Source: Pseudopyrenochaeta lycopersici | Taxonomy: Eukaryota; Ascomycota; Dothideomycetes; Pleosporales; Pseudopyrenochaetaceae | Assembly (NCBI GenBank): GCA_003313425.1 | Contig: NHZP01000047.1 | Location: 62,001-126,000 of the forward strand | Direction: 5' to 3' | Length of the DNA: 64,000 bases | Position numbers and translations under genes: made by a program | Part shown: positions 11,450 to 22,360 of the stretch, piece by piece | How positions within the stretch are numbered: position 1 is the stretch's first letter | Layout: every line of letters begins with the position of its first letter | The notes under the pieces: generated by a model | Seen by the model: the letters and a program-made list of their open reading frames with translations, nothing else | What the model was told of the DNA's origin: nothing | The model's database searches: none

Positions 11450-12235
11450 ATGACGACCGCGTCCGGCAGAAAAGAGCAATATGACGAAATGGCGATTGAG
11501 TACAACGCGTACGAAGATCTCCCTGTTGCTCGCCTCGAAGCTGAACTCATCAAGACTGCCCTGGGTGACTGCACGGGGATCACTGTTCTAGACATAGGCG
11601 GCGGTTCGGGCACCTATGCTCGTCAAGCCATCAAGGCTGGTGCCAAACAGGTTGACGTCGTTGATATCTCGGATGCCATGATGCAAATCGGTAGGGATAT
11701 CGAGGCTAGGTCTTCTCAAGAGAGCCGTATTCGGTGGCTCATAGGTGATGGATCCAAGCCTTTGTTGGATCAAGGGATCGCTCTCCTTCCATTGGGCCAG
11801 TACGACATCACCATGGCTAATTGGATCTTTGACCACGCCCACACAGTAGATGACCTTAAAGGCATGTGGGAGAACATTGCTAAAAGCTTGAAACCTGGGG
11901 GCAAGTTCATTGGTGTTCGTGCCATCGCTCCTGGAATCTATGCTCATCATAACATTAAGACGGGCAAGTACGGCTGCCTACGATCAGATATTAAGGCTAT
12001 TCCTGGTGGATTTCAATGCAAGGCTACTCTTCTAACTAAGCCACCCTTCTCGGTCGGTTGTACACTCATGGAAGATAGCTATAATATGGTTGACGACATC
12101 CCCCGGCAATTGGGAATGAAAGACTTTGCAAAAGTGCCAGATGCTGAATCGGAGACTGTCAAGAAGGATCTAGAGTTTTGGAAGGAGCATTTAGACGAAC
12201 CATGCTTCGCTGTTGTAACGGCAACGAAGTTTTAG
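11450..12235 (+). CDS. Class I SAM-dependent methyltransferase, 261 aa, single exon
   Basis: Transfers a methyl group from S-adenosylmethionine to a small-molecule acceptor (family knowledge). The sequence shows motif I VLDIGGGSGTY (residues about 46-56), the acidic strand VDVVDIS after it, motif II YDITMANWIFDHAH, and motif III LKPGGKFIG. The length suits a stand-alone methyltransferase of the Methyltransf_25/11 type. No signal peptide or membrane segment is seen, so it is probably cytosolic. The ATG is preceded by CATC and opens the frame MTTASGRKEQYDEMA. It lies 3.2 kb downstream of the PLP/rhodanese gene on the same strand, with a LINE relic between. It may act on the product of that pair, but nothing in the sequence fixes the acceptor (O, N or S). 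Confidence 0.88.
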   Translation: MTTASGRKEQYDEMAIEYNAYEDLPVARLEAELIKTALGDCTGITVLDIGGGSGTYARQAIKAGAKQVDVVDISDAMMQIGRDIEARSSQESRIRWLIGDGSKPLLDQGIALLPLGQYDITMANWIFDHAHTVDDLKGMWENIAKSLKPGGKFIGVRAIAPGIYAHHNIKTGKYGCLRSDIKAIPGGFQCKATLLTKPPFSVGCTLMEDSYNMVDDIPRQLGMKDFAKVPDAESETVKKDLEFWKEHLDEPCFAVVTATKF

Positions 12236-12986
12236 AGAGATTGGCATGATTGGTACACCTGTGTTAGGGCAACAGACATTAAGAACATTTCTGGTGTGTA
12301 CACATATGCTCAGGGGACTTGATAGTATGGGTACATATACCGAAGGAAAAAGGCCTCTACAAGGATTTCATGACACCAAAGAGACCAATGACCTGGTAAA
12401 TAGTGCTAGAATAGATTCGTGATTTCTTGACCCAAATATAGAACATGCGCCTCGCTCTCCCAGCTTCAATAAATGATCTTCTCAAGATGCATTTATTCTC
12501 CAGCGCCCAAAACATGAACACCAGCACGAGAAGCCAGAGTACTCTTGAAGTTTGTCGCAATTTTGTGTCAGGACTCGTGCTATTGTCATGCCGTTGAATG
12601 ATTTTCACGCGAAACGGGCTCTTTTATGGTCACGTGCAAAGCGTAGACTGATCATTCTTACACGACTAGTTACGTGGAATAATTTTATTTCTGTTCCAAG
12701 CCCGAATAGCTTTTTCCAATGCCGTATCAACGCGTGACATTTGAACGTTAACACCATAGTGATTTTCTTTTTTTCTGCCAGCCGTACGATCGGCATTTTG
12801 CGACATGCTAAATATTTAGTCCACTTATGCTTCGCGACCGTATAAGCTTTTGGGAAACTGCTGTCGGAACGTCTCATGATACCGATGGTCAATGTGTTGG
12901 TCGTTATTGCAGCATAATCAATTCTCAGCATCTGGGGGGAACAAAACTTACCTAGCCAATCTAGCTTCTTCACCCGGGCATAACAA
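12236..12986. other. Spacer between methyltransferase and WSC gene 3' ends
   Basis: The region separates two convergent genes. Minus-strand frames at 12357-12608 and 12605-12973 are open. The first has one hydrophobic stretch, but neither has recognisable family content. Nothing else is seen apart from the expected 3' untranslated regions. Confidence 0.5.
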
Positions 12987-14703
12987 TTAGAAAGCTTTCA
13001 TTGCCATAGCGTGATGGACTATCGCATACAGCCCTACATGACCCGATGTCGATGGCGATGAACAAAGCACAGAACACAGTCCCAGGAACATCAACAGTCC
13101 CCAAAATATTCGAAACCCACTTACCTTAAGGGTTCGCCCATAAATACTGACCAACGCACCGCCCAGCGTCGACAACCTAAGCGGATCAAATCCACCACAC
13201 CTCTCACCAGGATTGGATGGACATGGCTCGCTACACATCGTTTGAGCATCCGACAGCAGATCATCCGTTGGCATCTTCATACTGCAGAAACATGAACCAC
13301 CCAGTGTAAGAGCGAAATTGTATGGAGGGTTGGAGTTATAGCCTAGGCACTGTGTGATGCATTTATCCGCGCTCATGTAAGGGAAGGGGTCGATAAGTGA
13401 GGTAGTGTGAGAGCCTGTGAGTATTGTGTCTAGGAGGTAGAGTGCGCCGTAGTAGCAGCCCCAGTGACTCCAGCCTTGGCTCATGGCAGCATCTATTACT
13501 CGCACTGCTGTCGTGACAACAGGAGGGGCTCTGACGTAGAGGGTGATCATAATGGATTTTGTGTTGGTCAAGTATGGCGCGTAATTACTCAGGCCACCAC
13601 AGGATTCGCCTGGATTTCCTGCACAGGCCTCGCTGGTACAATGACCAAGACCGGCTTGCAATCCTGCCAGCGGAGCAAAATTTGAGCAATAGCATACTCT
13701 TTTGTGTAGACCAGCGTAGGTAAAGGATCGCCCGCCGGTCGTACACGTTAAACCGCATATTTCAGCGCTGATGTCCCTAGGTGATGGAAAATGGAGGGAA
13801 TAGCCGGCGCCAAGTATCCAGGCATCTCCAAAAAAGCAGCCGCTGTACCGCCACCCTGTGGGTTCGGGAATGGCAGGTAAAGGTACAGGAGGTAAAGGCG
13901 CTATTGGAACAGACATGATTGCTCGTCGGAAGACTGACATTGCTGCAAATCGAGCCACTCCTAGCCCACCGCAGAAGAGATTCAAGTTCACTGGTAATAT
14001 CGGACATATCGTGTTGCAACTATCGGACCCTTGAGCATCGGTGGGGGCCAGGTCGGAACAATAACAGAGGTTGTTCTTCACCATCGCGAATTCGTTGCCA
14101 TTGGCAACGCATGACGTGATACATATCTTAGGGCTCATGTTGACGCCGTTGATATTCATGGGAGTGCGGCCACTAAGGTACTGCGTAGAAAAAAAACAGC
14201 CCCAGTACTGCCATCCATGGAAATCGGGGTCGCGAGGATGTGGGTGCAAGACAGCCTTTAGGAGGCCATCCAGAACGTCGATTGGGGCATCCTTTTGGAA
14301 TTCAGTATGTGCGCCACAAGTTTTGCCGAGGACCTACGCTCAGAAGCGGAGTTAGGCTCGGTGTGAGAATGTCGCGGACACTCTCAATCGTTACGTTGAG
14401 CAGACCGCCCACTCCTCCAAGAACACCGCCGATTAAATCTGTGCTGGCGGCCCCAAAAGAATTGGCACTATTTCCGAGGGCGCTCAGAGTATCAATCAAA
14501 GGAGGTGTGTAGATCCCTAAGTTAACATTTGCAGCTATGGTCCCAAGAATGTTTCCGTTTATCTGAACGGCGACGAGAGGTTGCGAGCTGGGTAGAGCAA
14601 GATGGCGAGGTGCCAGAGGACTTGATATAACAGTCTCACCTTCCCCAGCGGCAATCGCCAAGAAGGCAGTCGCCGTGAGGAGGTGTTGGAAAACACGTCC
14701 CAT
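12987..14703 (-). CDS. Secreted or cell-surface protein with three WSC domains, 556 aa
   Basis: WSC domains are cysteine-rich carbohydrate-binding modules found in fungal wall sensors and secreted glycan-binding proteins. Exons are 14703-14338 and 14291-12987, with a 46-nt phase-0 intron (GTAGGT donor, TACTGA branch region, CAAAAG acceptor). A signal peptide (MGRVFQHLLTATAFLAIAAG) precedes a Gly/Leu-rich linker of about 120 residues. The WSC modules begin at GWQYWGC (148), GWRYSGC (268) and GWSHWGC (395), and each ends in a GGL or GGF motif after a cysteine run. The long frame continues past YGRTLK into a hydrophobic tail. A perfect GTAAGT donor sits exactly there, so the true C-terminus may be spliced differently. 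Family is firm; the exact ligand is unknown. Confidence 0.82.
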
Positions 14704-17292
14704 GGTCGAAGCACAAACGAGCGAAAGGAGCTGTAGTCAGCAGTGCAATGAGTGTAAGCGCAAATACCTTTTTTGTAAATACTGGAACTCGATGATAGCG
14801 TTAAATAGAAGAACAGCAAAAGAAAAAAAATTGATAAATTTGAACAGTATGGGTAGCGAAAGAAATGGCTATGTCGGCAAAGAGAACAGAAGGGGCGGAC
14901 GGAATTGTGATGGTCATATAGCCGCCAAGATTTTACCAAGACTGTGAGATACCGATGGTTCGGTTTGCCATACGGATAGAATTCGATTGGAATATTGGGA
15001 TGCACAGATCAAGCACTGTGGAATGGATATAGAAAAACATGTGATAAAATACCTAGCTATCGGGAATGTTTACGCTGCTTGTCTTGATGTGGAGCCAGGA
15101 TGCCTGAGGTCATGTCGCTTTCACTTCTGCTAGGATTCTAAATGCCTTGTGTGGAGTTACCCGATCTCTCCTTGAAGCTGAGGCCTGAACGGTCAATAAT
15201 CCCATAGCTTTGCAAGCAAATTTGGAATAGCACGTATGCTACCTAAGGCGGAGACTGGGTCTGTGTGACATTTCGTATATTATACACTCCCTTGCGACAC
15301 TGTAGTTTAACTTATAACGCTACACCCTACGTAACGCAATAACTTCTACACTGAAGTTTAGTAAAATACCTTTACTTTAAAGATTAATATCTATTTAATT
15401 ACTAGTTTAAATTTTACAGTTTTTTTTAAAAAGAAGGAATTTCTCGCTGACATCTTGCTGAACTAGTGCCACTTGGATGAGGTTGCGACGAAGCGCAATC
15501 AGCATCGTAGACAAAGTCAAGTATTGTTGTAATCAGCCTTACCGTCTTCTATTAGACTCCTTCAGACCGCTGCTGTTGTTCAAGTCGGTGCTGATGTTCA
15601 TTTCGAGCTATTTTTAGTTCAGAGAAGCTGATGAAATCGCCTCCTCAGTCTGCCCAAGGGCCATTATGGCTGGACCCTTACCAGATTGAGAAAATCGAGG
15701 CTGACAACACTCCTGTCATCGAAAGAATATATGTCAGCACCATGAAGAAGCATATTGACGGCTAGGGCGAGTATCACTGGCATAGACATGTTCAACACCC
15801 TGGCAGTACAAATCGGGTCGCGAAACACCCATTTAATCGGAAGGAGGCATCCAAGCGCTGTGATGTTATCGGAATGCTCGGACGCGCCATATGTTACTCC
15901 ATGATAGATACTCCAATTGACGCGCACGTACAATCATTTGTTTCTGCCTTCGAAATCAACAACCTGCTTGAAGGTCCAGACAATATTATGTCCATTACCA
16001 TTCAGAGTGCAATGACCAGGCTACGGGCTCCTCGGCTTACTTCTCTCCAAACTCGTAGCTGCATTCAGCAAACGAATGATGAAGCGATTATTGGTTAAAC
16101 CGTATTTTGTCTCCGGAAGATTCCATTAACGTATCAAAGCGGAGTGGCTTGCGACACTCCTGTTGCCGTTGTTCAGATAACAGAGCTAAATGTGGGGTAC
16201 TTCAGCTATAAGGGGGGGTGGGTTTCCCATGTCCTGCTTGCAGCACGTATCGAAGGTGGACAGCCTGTCGGTCTACAGTCCTTTACATACAGTCCTAAAT
16301 TTAGCGTGTCGATTGTCAATAAGGGATTTTGAAGATACTTCAGTCTGTCGCCGTATTACAGTATCTCTAGTGTGGCTGTTGAAGTGTTGACAGAAGCCCT
16401 TGAAAGAGGCAACTTTGCAGAATCGGATATGCAGTAAAGAGGGCGCGATGGCTTGTGAAAGACCCGGGACAAGGTAGGTAACAAGGGACTTCGATAGGAA
16501 TGTCCGCACTCTCGAGCTCATGTCCTATGTGCGCGCATTAGTCCAGGTATTCGCCGTGTCAGTTTGAGGGAAAAAAAAATGCCAAGCCTTAGCACCTGAC
16601 TACGCATCCCCGACGCTCCATCGAATCCTTTCCATCAAAAAGCATCGGTATCCAGCTCAGAATTGATCGCCATCGGAAAGTCAAACTTCCAGCTGCCGAG
16701 CTCCATCGTTATCATCATCATCCCACTTCTTCTTTGGAGTTTCAAATCCAGCCTCGCCCGCTCGCCAGCCACAACGTCCCAACCCCTCCAACTTCGGACG
16801 CGACCCAACCCCCGCGCACGTACCCTTCAATGTCTCTACAAAGGTCGCTGCATGCCACATCTCGAGAGAGACACTTGGCTGCATATTGTACTCACCATTT
16901 CCGAACATACTGCGATATTTCCTGAAGCTCAGTGTATCAACACCATTGTCGAAATTCATCAGTGCGCGTAGGTTGCTCAGACGAACTGCTCGAGCTTGGA
17001 CCCTGTGCGTTGTCAGAAACACTTCGAATTGCCTTCTGTTAGTCGGCATCAGATACTCGAGAGGAAAGAGCCGCAAAGGTGTGCACAGCTTCCAGTACCC
17101 CAATTATTGACATCTGTTGACTTGTGACAGACTTTCCTTTATCTGCATACGCTTGCCTACATCGCAACTACCACGAAGCGCTCCACCTTGAATTGTCCCA
17201 AACAAGACTGGACGGAGCCGGTCGTCTCTTTCCGTCATCGCGATACCTTTAGAAACCACGCACACCTCCCTCAAGACCCTCGACCCGCAAAC
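14704..17292. other. Spacer between WSC gene start and the micropeptide gene
   Basis: This 2.6-kb region includes the WSC promoter. An A+T-rich, repeat-like patch lies at about 15285-15440. A broken-looking coding-like stretch lies at 15630-16100, where short frames on both strands match no family. The last part (16600-17290) is C-rich and probably promoter plus leader of the micropeptide gene. A 140-codon minus-strand frame there (16681-17103) is unsupported. Confidence 0.5.
15285..15440. repeat. A+T-rich patch, possible RIP-mutated repeat remnant
   Basis: The sequence is dominated by TA, TTTA and AAAT words and ends in a T run (TTTTTTTTAAAAAG). It contrasts sharply with both flanks. It resembles the patch at 1795-2560 in style but does not align with it by eye. 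No coding potential is seen. Confidence 0.35.
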
Positions 17293-17436
17293 ATGAAGCG
17301 CAACATCGTCATCTTCCTCATCATTCTGATCCTGTTCATCCTCATCGCCCTTATCGGATATCTAATCTACTACCTGCAAACACGGATGGCAGTCGGGGGT
17401 ACCGCATCCTCAGTATCAGATATGACGGAGGGATGA
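17293..17436 (+). CDS. Single-pass membrane micropeptide, 47 aa
   Basis: This small frame starts MKRNIVIFLIILILFILIAL. It is a basic N-terminus followed by an almost pure Ile/Leu/Phe helix (residues about 5-28), then YLQTRMAVGGTASSVSDMTEG and a stop. The transmembrane pattern is too regular for chance. The C-rich upstream sequence looks like a fungal leader, and the ATG context GCAAACATGA is good. A basic residue before the helix and a polar tail after it suggest an anchored peptide of the endomembrane or mitochondrial system. I do not recognise a named family. No other long frame exists on this strand here, so this is the best explanation, though expression is unproven. Confidence 0.55.
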   Translation: MKRNIVIFLIILILFILIALIGYLIYYLQTRMAVGGTASSVSDMTEG

Positions 17437-18203
17437 AAATAATTGTGCTTCGCTTCGACCGCGATTGAACTTGAACGAAAATATTATGACTTTGCATATG
17501 GTACATATGAGATGGCTTAATGGCATGGCAGGGCGTTTATGGATTATGGTACTTGCATGGGATGGCTTCAACTTTATAGTTTTCATGCAGCATATGGAAT
17601 GCTGCCCTGGGGATACCCGCAACGGTATGTCGTTGCTGTTGATAGGTACGGCTTTTTATGTGTGACCTTTCCTTCTTTGAATATGCCACTTAAATGATAG
17701 TTGCGCATCACACTGCTATATGCATCCTGTTTCAATATCTCACTTTAATTTGCGATAAACACTGTCAAATCGCACCTTAAGCAAATAGTATGCAACTCCG
17801 TATGCGGCATCGTTTGATAAAATGATACAAATACGAGTCTGAAGCTCGCTGATAAAGTCGAACTTGAAGAAACTGATCAATAGTGAGGTACATGTCTTCA
17901 GTTCCACTTCTTCCTCTTCAAACTGCACGGTAAACATCACACCAAGGTACCCTACGCGATTCGACAATCACATATTCTGGGGACTACCTCCAACGACATG
18001 TGGAGAGGCTCGGTTCGCGGGCGCTCGCGTATACCTAAAGATCCAAAGCAGGCAAAGCGGTGGATTTAACGTGCCAAGGGCTGTAGATAAGGCGCGCCGG
18101 ATGGTGACATGTGTTTGATCGGAATCGCAGGGTTAATCCTCGCCAATTGTTCGATGGTCAAGCTTGGTTGTTGGTGTTGGAATAACTGACCACCTAGATT
18201 GTT
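17437..18203. other. Spacer between micropeptide and HP1 3' end
   Basis: The two neighbours are convergent, so this holds their 3' regions. It is A+T-rich in the first half (repeated ATGGC and CATATGG words). I see no further gene. Confidence 0.5.
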
Positions 18204-19174
18204 TCAATAGGCGTCTTTCATCATGATACTATTGCCATCATCGTCACCATTCAGTCCATCGCTGTTTTGTGTGAAGACCAAATGGCTCTCGTAGTATTGA
18301 AGCATCTGTATTCATAGGTTAGCCAAACATACTCACTACCCGCAAGTTTGCAAGTTTGCGACTATACCTTCTGTGGACACTTCTGGTATATGTGCTTGAG
18401 CGGGTGTTGTGTTTTCTTTTGATTATTCCAGACCAGATATGCGAATCTTTCAAGTCCCCCAGTCTTAGGATTCGGGCTTTCTTCTACAGTGTCGATATGG
18501 CTGACGTCGTGTTCCCATGAGCCGGGCGGTGGGCTCCACTGCTTCTCTTGTTTTGCGCGCTTAGCGCTTGATACGGGGTTGCCTGACTCCGACTTGGGAT
18601 CTGATTGGCGTCCTTTTCGCTTTTGGCGTTTCGGTTCTGGTCGGCCGCCGATTTCTTCGAAGTACTCCTTGATTACGTCCGCGGCTCCAGCCCTAAGGTT
18701 GTCAATGGGCATCCGTCCAGCGCAGCGTAGTCACATACATATTGAACTCTGGCTCCCATGTCAGGTCCTTCGGCTCGTCGTAGCCTTGCCATTTGACACG
18801 GAAATTAAGCTCGCCCTTTTGCCATCAGCTCCGCGCAGCGCATACAAGCAAGTAAACCTACCTCAACGAAGCGATGGGCCAGAATCTTCTCAACAACATA
18901 TCTGTCGCATTATCAACACCATTCGGCCTAGGAAGAGACACGTAATGTACATACTCATCTTCGGTCTGCTCCTTAGCCTGCTCTTCAGCCTCTTCCTCGT
19001 CTTCCGCTAGGTCTGGCTGGACACGTAGCTGTTTGCCTTTGGATTGGGGTTGAATTTGGTCGTCACCAGAAGACTCCTGATCACTGGGGTCACTGAGTGC
19101 AGCTACGCACGCGTTAATGCCAGTAAAATACGCGTTGTGAATATCAAATCATCGTGGCGCGACTCACGAGGCAT
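18204..19174 (-). CDS. Heterochromatin protein 1 (chromo plus chromoshadow), 232 aa
   Basis: HP1 binds H3K9-methylated histone tails through its chromodomain and dimerises through its chromoshadow domain to form heterochromatin. Six exons in minus order: 19174-19168, 19102-18955, 18901-18862, 18815-18739, 18692-18368 and 18305-18204. Introns are 46-65 nt and all phases agree. The acidic N-terminus leads into a chromodomain starting EYVVEKILAHRF (residue 52), with RVKWQGYDEP and LTWEPEFN. The aromatic cage would be Tyr53, Trp74 and Tyr77. A basic hinge (EPKRQKRKGRQS) follows, then a chromoshadow domain from about SWEHDVSHIDTV to MLQYYESHLVF. This is the orthologue of Neurospora HPO and Aspergillus HepA by architecture. 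It is head-to-head with CCT5. Highly confident. Confidence 0.9.
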
Positions 19175-19657
19175 CTTGAATTGTGTCGCTATCAATACCA
19201 ACCGGTAACAGTGGTTATCGATAGCTCCAAGAAACTAAAAGGGGGTGGGGGGGGGGGGGTTCGGCGAGCTCAATTGCACACGCAACGGTGCTTGGGAAGC
19301 TGTGCTGGAAAGCAAGTGGTGATCGCTGGCATGTAGCTGTAACCTTGGAGCTGGCGGCCGGAACGGCCGTGCGCTTAAATGCCAAGCAACCTCGGGGGAA
19401 ATTTCGAGATAAGTCAAAGCTGTTTACAAACTTACCCCACCACCCCTCACTACGAAATATTCGTCAGAATACTTCTCAACATATTTCGGACAGTGTTTGG
19501 AACCGCCGGGCTTTTGTTATATTGGTTTGAGCGGCGCGTGTGGCAAACATGGCAATGCGTAAGTTGCATAGGCTGCAAAAGCCTCGAACTTCCTCAATGC
19601 TTGAGCGCCTCCATCTAAAAAGTACGTGCTGACCGACTATGCCTTACAGAACTCGAC
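19175..19657. promoter_or_regulatory. Bidirectional promoter of HP1 and CCT5
   Basis: This 483-bp region between two head-to-head starts contains the G tract at 19241-19259, only 67 bp upstream of the HP1 ATG. A palindromic GGCGGCCGGAACGGCC-like G+C-rich box is near 19350. No TATA box is clear in either direction. Confidence 0.55.
19241..19259 (+). repeat. Homopolymeric G tract (5 G, T, 13 G)
   Basis: GGGGGT followed by 13 consecutive G residues makes a strong G-rich strand that could fold as a G-quadruplex. It may also be length-variable or an assembly weak point. It lies in the probable 5' leader or core promoter of HP1. Confidence 0.85.
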
Positions 19658-22360
19658 ATGTCAAATGGTACGCTTCCTATCATCTCTAGAAATTAAGAAT
19701 CCACCGCAAAGCCGCAACCGCACCGACTAACAACAGGGATTACAGCGCAGGTGATGAAGGATGAGGCGGGCAGGCCGTTTATCATTGTCAGAGAGTATGT
19801 GGAGCAACGGCGAAGAAGGCTGGAAACTATTAGGAGGGATAATAGCTGACACCGGGACAGCCAAGGCAAGAAGAAGAGGCAGCATGGCAATGAGGCAGTC
19901 AAATCGCACATTCTAGCTGCAAAGACGGTAGCGAACATCGTGAAGACATCTTTAGTACGCCACACATTCAGAACTATGGCGTTTCATGCTCATAGGATGG
20001 CAGGGACCACGAGGACTGGACAAGATCCTGATCTCGCCCGACGGAGACATTACAGTAACGAACGACGGCGCCACCATTCTCTCCCAGATGGAGATTTCAA
20101 ACCACGTCGCGAAATTATTGGTCGAACTATCTAAGTCACAAGACGACGAGATTGGTGACGGCACAACAGGTGTCGTGGTCCTAGCAGGCGCCCTCCTTGA
20201 ACAAGCGGCCGACCTCATCGATAAGGGCATTCACCCCATCAGGATAGCCGATGGCTACGACCAAGCCTGTGAGGTTGCTGTGGCTAAGCTAGATGAAATC
20301 AGCGACGAGATCCACTTCTCCAAAGAGAACACGGAGCAGCTGTTCAGAGTTGCGAGAACCAGCTTAGGGAGTAAGATTGTCTCGAAGGCACACGACCAGT
20401 TTGCTACCATCGCTGTCGACGCCGTACTGTCCGTGGCCGACTTGGACCGGAGAGATGTTGACTTTGAGCTCATCAAGGTTGACGGCAAGGTTGGCGGCTC
20501 GTTGGAGGACACACTACTCGTTAAGGGTGTAATAATAGACAAAGACTTCTCGCATCCTCAGATGCCATCGGAGGTGAAGGACGCCAAACTCGCCATTCTG
20601 ACCTGCGCATTCGAGCCACCGAAGCCGAAGACCAAGCACAAATTAGACATTACCACAGTAGAGGAGTTCAAGAAACTGCAGAACTACGAGTCGAGCAAAT
20701 TCACGGAAATGATTGAGAAAATTAAGAACACCGGCGCGAACGTGGTTATCTGTCAGTGGGGTTTCGACGATGAGGCCAATCATCTTCTCCTCACAAATAA
20801 GCTGCCTGCTGTGCGGTGGGTTGGGGGACCAGAGATCGAGCTGATTGCCATTGCCACCAACGGGCGCATAGTACCCCGTTTCGAAGACCTCAGCGCAGAG
20901 AAATTGGGCAAGGCGGGGGTTGTCCGAGAACTGACCTTCGGAACGACGCGAGACAAAATGCTAGTCATCGAGGAGTGCGCTAACACAAGAGCTGTCACTG
21001 TTTTTGTCCGAGGCAGCAATAAGATGGTACGTCCCCACTATTGGATCTGTCTGAGCATACTTTAGCGACATATTTCAGTGTTACCGCCTTTGTATTGCTA
21101 ACATGCGTGCAGATTATTGATGAGGCGAAGCGATCACTACATGATGCCCTTTGCGTCGTCCGAAACTTGGTAAAGGACAACAGGATCGTCTACGGTGGGG
21201 GTGCTGCGGAAGTGGCATGCTCACTTGCAGTCGAGGATGCGGCGGTCAAGGTCAGTCGCTAGAACATTGGTTAATTGCTCCCATGTCTGATTTGATATTT
21301 GCAGAGCCCTGGTCTCGAGCAGTATGCAATGCGCGCCTTTGCAGATGCTCTTGATTGCGTGCCTATGGCGCTGGCCGAGAACTCTGGCCTTAGTCCCATC
21401 GAAACCCTCGCCAATATCAAGTCTCGACAAGCCAAAGAAAAGAATACAAGACTGGGTGTCGACTGCATGCAGACCGGAAGTAATGGTAAGTCAAGATTCT
21501 GGTCATGTTCCTCCATCCCACCATCCTTTCAAAGGGGTCTCATATCTTCCACCCTTCCTCTCTTGCCATTATCATTTCACAGCTTCTTTTGTCTTCACCG
21601 GCATTGGCCACACCCGCATCGCGACTTGACTACACGGTTCTGTGGGTCCCGTGGTGCATTCAACGGTCCGTGTACAACGCCTCCGTGGGATGTAGTGGCC
21701 TGCCCCCACGCTTCGCCTTCACGCTTTGTTGGATATAACCACGAGCACATGTGGAGATGACACAACAAGCGTTTGAGACACGTTGCTCTGTTGCACCTCT
21801 GCCATCACGTCATGGTGTACAATTGATGGCCAGATTTCAGAGCCCGTGCTAATGTGGCGCTATCACAGACATGAGGGAGCACTTCGTGATTGATCCCTTG
21901 ATCTCGAAGAGACAACAGCTATTGCTCGCTACACAATTGTGCAGGATGGTACTCAAGGTATGTATCATTTCCTGTCACTTTTCAATGCGTTGTGTTTCAA
22001 TACACTTTTATCCGCTTGGCGTACTCCCTTTCCCAATCTCCCCGTCATTCTGTGCAACCACACTTTCCTTCTCCCACCCCTTGCTCTTCCGACCTCAACG
22101 GAGCAGAAAAGTTGGGACTCAAAATTACAGGCGGCATGATTGTCGCATGAAGGTTTGTTGCGCCGGTTACACGCTACAAGTACGCTCTACATTCGTGATA
22201 CTATGTGGCCACATGTTTGGGACTTTGCTTAGTTTTACGCCTTGCATCGTTCTGCCTTTCGTTGCACCTGTCTGCTTCAATTTGCGCGTATCTCCGGGAC
22301 TGACGCAATCCATAGGTAAACAACGTGATCATCGCGGGCAGCGACGAGAACGACTTCTAA
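19658..22360 (+). CDS. CCT5: T-complex chaperonin subunit epsilon (CCT5), 545 aa
   Basis: Subunit of the cytosolic TRiC/CCT double-ring ATPase that folds actin, tubulin and other proteins. Eight exons: 19658-19667, 19737-19794, 19861-19954, 20004-21026, 21113-21250, 21305-21485, 21869-21957 and 22316-22360. All phases agree. The protein starts [20 protein letters not shown] and carries the group II signatures [27 protein letters not shown] and [16 protein letters not shown] (ATP-binding and catalytic Asp region). It has VIYGGG-like VYGGGAAE and ends [13 protein letters not shown]. The [14 protein letters not shown] and [10 protein letters not shown] segments fit epsilon rather than other subunits. 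Length matches the family (about 540-560). The last two introns, 383 and 358 nt, are several times longer than the others. Confidence 0.92.

Noticed and set aside
15630..16100. Possible broken gene, with opposing frames at 15664-15933 and 15874-16098
   Set aside because: Fragments read smoothly for short stretches, but no family could be recognised and the strand cannot be decided.
16681..17103. Minus-strand frame of 140 codons upstream of the micropeptide
   Set aside because: No domain, signal or splice support; it overlaps the probable promoter and leader of the plus-strand micropeptide.
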